The notes under the pieces: generated by a model | Databases searched by the model: none | Seen by the model: the letters and a program-made list of their open reading frames with translations, nothing else | Told to the model about the DNA's origin: nothing | Program-made: the position numbers and the translations under genes | Shown here: positions 14,786 to 16,501 of the stretch, piece after piece | Numbering within the stretch: the stretch's first letter is position 1 | Layout of the letters: every line of letters starts with the position of its first letter | Assembly (NCBI GenBank): GCA_007126995.1 | Contig: SLAD01000345.1 | Span: forward strand, 1 to 16,501 | Length of the DNA stretch: 16,501 bases | Direction of reading: 5' to 3' | DNA from: Kiritimatiellia bacterium | GTDB taxonomy: Bacteria > Verrucomicrobiota > Kiritimatiellia > SLAD01

Positions 14786-15814
14786 TTATCTCCGCCGGAA
14801 GAGTTGATGGGTGACGAACCATTCGCTGCCATGGCGGAAACGGAACAACTCTTCGCACGCCATGAAGAAGACCCGCCACCGCTGAAACCATCGGGCCGCA
14901 TCGTCTGCTCCATATGTCTTTTCGAAGAGCGGCATCAAGACATCGCGCTGCTCGTCCATGCGGCGTAGCCACGCCAGCAGGGTTTCCGCATAATGTACGC
15001 CGTTCACGGCCCACTGCGCCTCAACCTGAAGGTGCTCATGAAAGTGACTCAGCAAGGATTCCGCGGGCATCAGCCCACCGGTGAAGAAGTATTGCCCCAT
15101 CCAATCCGTCGCATCCTGGGTTTCGAAGGGATAGGTGTGCTCGCGATGACAGAAGATATGAACAAATAGTTTACCGTCCGGGTACAGCCAGCCCGCGATC
15201 CGCTCCATCAGCACCGGATAGTTTCGCATGTGCTCGAACATTTCCACAGACACGACGCGATCGAACGCGCCGGGATCATGTTGAAAATCATTCATGTCAG
15301 CGGTGTTCACTTCCAGATTGGTCAATCCTCGGCGCGCGGCGGCCGCGTCGATAAACGCCTTCTGCGACCCCGAGTTAGACACTGCTTTTATCCGCGCCTC
15401 CGGATAATGTTCGGCCATCCAGATCGACAGCGAGCCCCATCCGCAGCCTAGTTCAAGCACGTCCATTCCGTCTTGGATATCAGCGCGCTCACAGGTCAAC
15501 CGCAGCATCTCCTCTTCCGCCTGCTGCAGCGTAGTCACCTGGTCCGGCCACAGGCACGAACTGTATTTCAATCGTGGCCCCAAGACAGTCTCGTAAAATG
15601 CGGCAGGCACTTCATAGTGCTGTTCGTTGGCCTTGTCCGTATCGCACGCGATCGGTTGTTCGGACAGACTGGAGATAAATCTTTGCTCTGTCCCATCATC
15701 AGCCGCTTGCTTCGCCTGCTTCAGTCGCTGTCGCAAGAGGCTACGAATACCTACGCGAATCAGCCCATCAGGCAGCCTCCCCCGCTCCATCCAATCGATT
15801 AGCATGCGATTCAT
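14786..15814 (-). CDS. Cyclopropane-fatty-acid-synthase-like SAM methyltransferase
   Basis: This is a class I SAM-dependent methyltransferase of the CFA-synthase-like branch, expected to transfer a methyl or methylene group to an unsaturated acyl chain. Residues 65-75 (NEQHYEVPAAFY) and LGPRLKYSSCLWP are the family's entry motifs. SAM motif I is VLELGCGWGSLSIWM (about 119-133), and SVEMFEHMRNY and FVHIFCHREHTYPFE follow. The length of 342 residues is shorter than E. coli Cfa, as the N-terminal lipid-binding domain is reduced; coclaurine N-methyltransferase-like proteins have this form. The ATG at 15814 lies 6 nt after the stop of the DUF1295 gene, with GAAGG further upstream, so the two are probably one operon. 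The precise product (cyclopropane, branched or furan-precursor acyl chain, or another substrate) is not decided by sequence. Confidence 0.88.
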   Translation of the reverse strand: MNRMLIDWMERGRLPDGLIRVGIRSLLRQRLKQAKQAADDGTEQRFISSLSEQPIACDTDKANEQHYEVPAAFYETVLGPRLKYSSCLWPDQVTTLQQAEEEMLRLTCERADIQDGMDVLELGCGWGSLSIWMAEHYPEARIKAVSNSGSQKAFIDAAAARRGLTNLEVNTADMNDFQHDPGAFDRVVSVEMFEHMRNYPVLMERIAGWLYPDGKLFVHIFCHREHTYPFETQDATDWMGQYFFTGGLMPAESLLSHFHEHLQVEAQWAVNGVHYAETLLAWLRRMDEQRDVLMPLFEKTYGADDAARWFQRWRVFFMACEELFRFRHGSEWFVTHQLFRRR

Positions 15815-15820
15815 AACGGG

Positions 15821-16501
15821 CTAAGCCTTCTCTTTGGGCGGCCAGGGAATAAAGGGACTCGTGGTTTGCTGGTAGTTGCGATAGTCGTCGCCGCGTGACT
15901 TGACCGCCTGATTCTCCGTGTACGGGATGCCGGTGAAGCGGAACAGCGTGACCAACATGACCAGCGGGCCCAATAGCGTCAACCACCACGCCGCGTGCCC
16001 GACGGCAAACGCGACATAGGCAAACCAATGAATCCACTCAAAAAAGTAATTGGGATGTCGGGAATAGCGCCATAGGCCTGCGCGACAGGTTTTGCCTTTA
16101 TTGTCCGGATTCGACCGGAACGACTCCAATTGATGATCGGCGATGCTTTCGCCCGTTATCGCGATAATCCAAATCGTCAACCCAAGCCAGTCCCACCCGC
16201 TAAACGTTGCGCGAGGCGCCAACATGGCCGCCAACGCCGGCAAGGCAAACAACCACGCCGCGATGGCTTGCGCTTGAAAGAACAGGAAGAGCCGGGACTC
16301 CGCGCGGTCACCCCAATATTCTTTCATGGCGGTGTAACGGCCATCCTCCGGCTTCCCGATCACCCGGTAAATCAATACGTGGTAGGTCAACCGCAAGGCC
16401 CAAAACGAGGCCAGCAGCGCGATAATGGCGGTTCTGAATGTGGGTTCGGCGAGCGTGAAGGCATAGAGCAACGTGAGCAGCGCAATCCCACCGGTCCAGC
16501 C
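15821..16501 (-). CDS. DUF1295 membrane protein, steroid 5-alpha-reductase/ICMT-like (5' end outside window)
   Basis: This is a multi-helix membrane protein with 226 residues visible. The frame is open to the window edge and no start with a ribosome-binding site is present (the TTG at 16471 lies in mid-helix), so the N-terminus is missing by a few tens of residues relative to the usual 255-270. At least four hydrophobic helices are seen. The signature CRAGLWRYSRHPNYFFEWIHW is the conserved C-terminal motif shared with isoprenylcysteine methyltransferases and steroid 5-alpha-reductases, where it helps bind the nucleotide or SAM cofactor. It is followed by IPYTENQAVKSRGDDYRNYQ. DUF1295 genes are often found beside CFA-synthase-like methyltransferases, amine-oxidase-like and DUF1365 genes in lipid-modification clusters. 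Here the methyltransferase follows after 6 nt. A reductase acting on acyl chains is likely but inferred. Confidence 0.88.
   Translation of the reverse strand, partial: GWTGGIALLTLLYAFTLAEPTFRTAIIALLASFWALRLTYHVLIYRVIGKPEDGRYTAMKEYWGDRAESRLFLFFQAQAIAAWLFALPALAAMLAPRATFSGWDWLGLTIWIIAITGESIADHQLESFRSNPDNKGKTCRAGLWRYSRHPNYFFEWIHWFAYVAFAVGHAAWWLTLLGPLVMLVTLFRFTGIPYTENQAVKSRGDDYRNYQQTTSPFIPWPPKEKA

Noticed and set aside
14610..15014. Minus-strand frame running through the hairpin array (AGMPMCPATGTRTFLSLHASRRGW...)
   Set aside because: The peptide is only a translation of the palindromic repeats plus an out-of-frame part of the methyltransferase; it is not a gene.

Overview
The window looks like chromosomal DNA from a Gram-negative bacterium of the PVC superphylum, most likely Kiritimatiellota or Verrucomicrobiota. 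The grounds are a PEP-CTERM protein with autotransporter-style repeats, a sulfatase next to a GH36 glycosidase, a DUF3417-type glucan phosphorylase, a carboxynorspermidine decarboxylase and an outer-membrane-barrel-like protein ending in Phe. This placement is inferred from gene content; no rRNA or other marker gene is present. I found no tRNA, rRNA, CRISPR array, transposase or integrase.

Left part (1-5311). The 3' end of a repeat-rich PEP-CTERM surface protein (+) converges on a two-gene minus-strand unit, sulfatase then GH36 alpha-galactosidase-like enzyme. Neither enzyme shows a signal peptide, so they look like an intracellular route for sulfated galactosides.

Middle (5312-11576). A 362-bp AT-rich gap holds a 21-bp inverted repeat and a GGAAC-N16-GTC element that resembles an ECF-sigma promoter. 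It is followed by an alpha-glucan phosphorylase (+). Converging on it from the right is a minus-strand run: outer membrane protein, 4-alpha-glucanotransferase (malQ), ECF sigma factor, membrane-bound anti-sigma factor and a small secreted protein of unknown function. The last four are tightly packed (11-nt gap, 4-nt overlap, 11-nt overlap). The two glucan enzymes would work together on glycogen or maltodextrin. The possible ECF promoter in front of the phosphorylase suggests, without proving it, that the envelope-linked sigma factor controls glucan use.

Right part (11577-16501). A 46-aa secreted Cys-Cys peptide (+) has a strong ribosome-binding site and two hairpins after it, the second a textbook terminator. 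Next is nspC (+, carboxynorspermidine decarboxylase, polyamine synthesis), whose stop codon overlaps that of a convergent cardiolipin synthase (-). A 216-bp gap containing three perfect tandem hairpins separates this from a cyclopropane-synthase-like methyltransferase and a DUF1295 membrane enzyme (both -; the latter runs off the window). That pair resembles clusters that modify unsaturated membrane fatty acids, so the right end has a membrane-lipid theme.

The most unusual points are the malQ/ECF-sigma operon with its possible target promoter, the tiny Cys-Cys peptide gene with its double hairpin, and the three-hairpin array whose two GGAATG/CATTCC loops are complementary.
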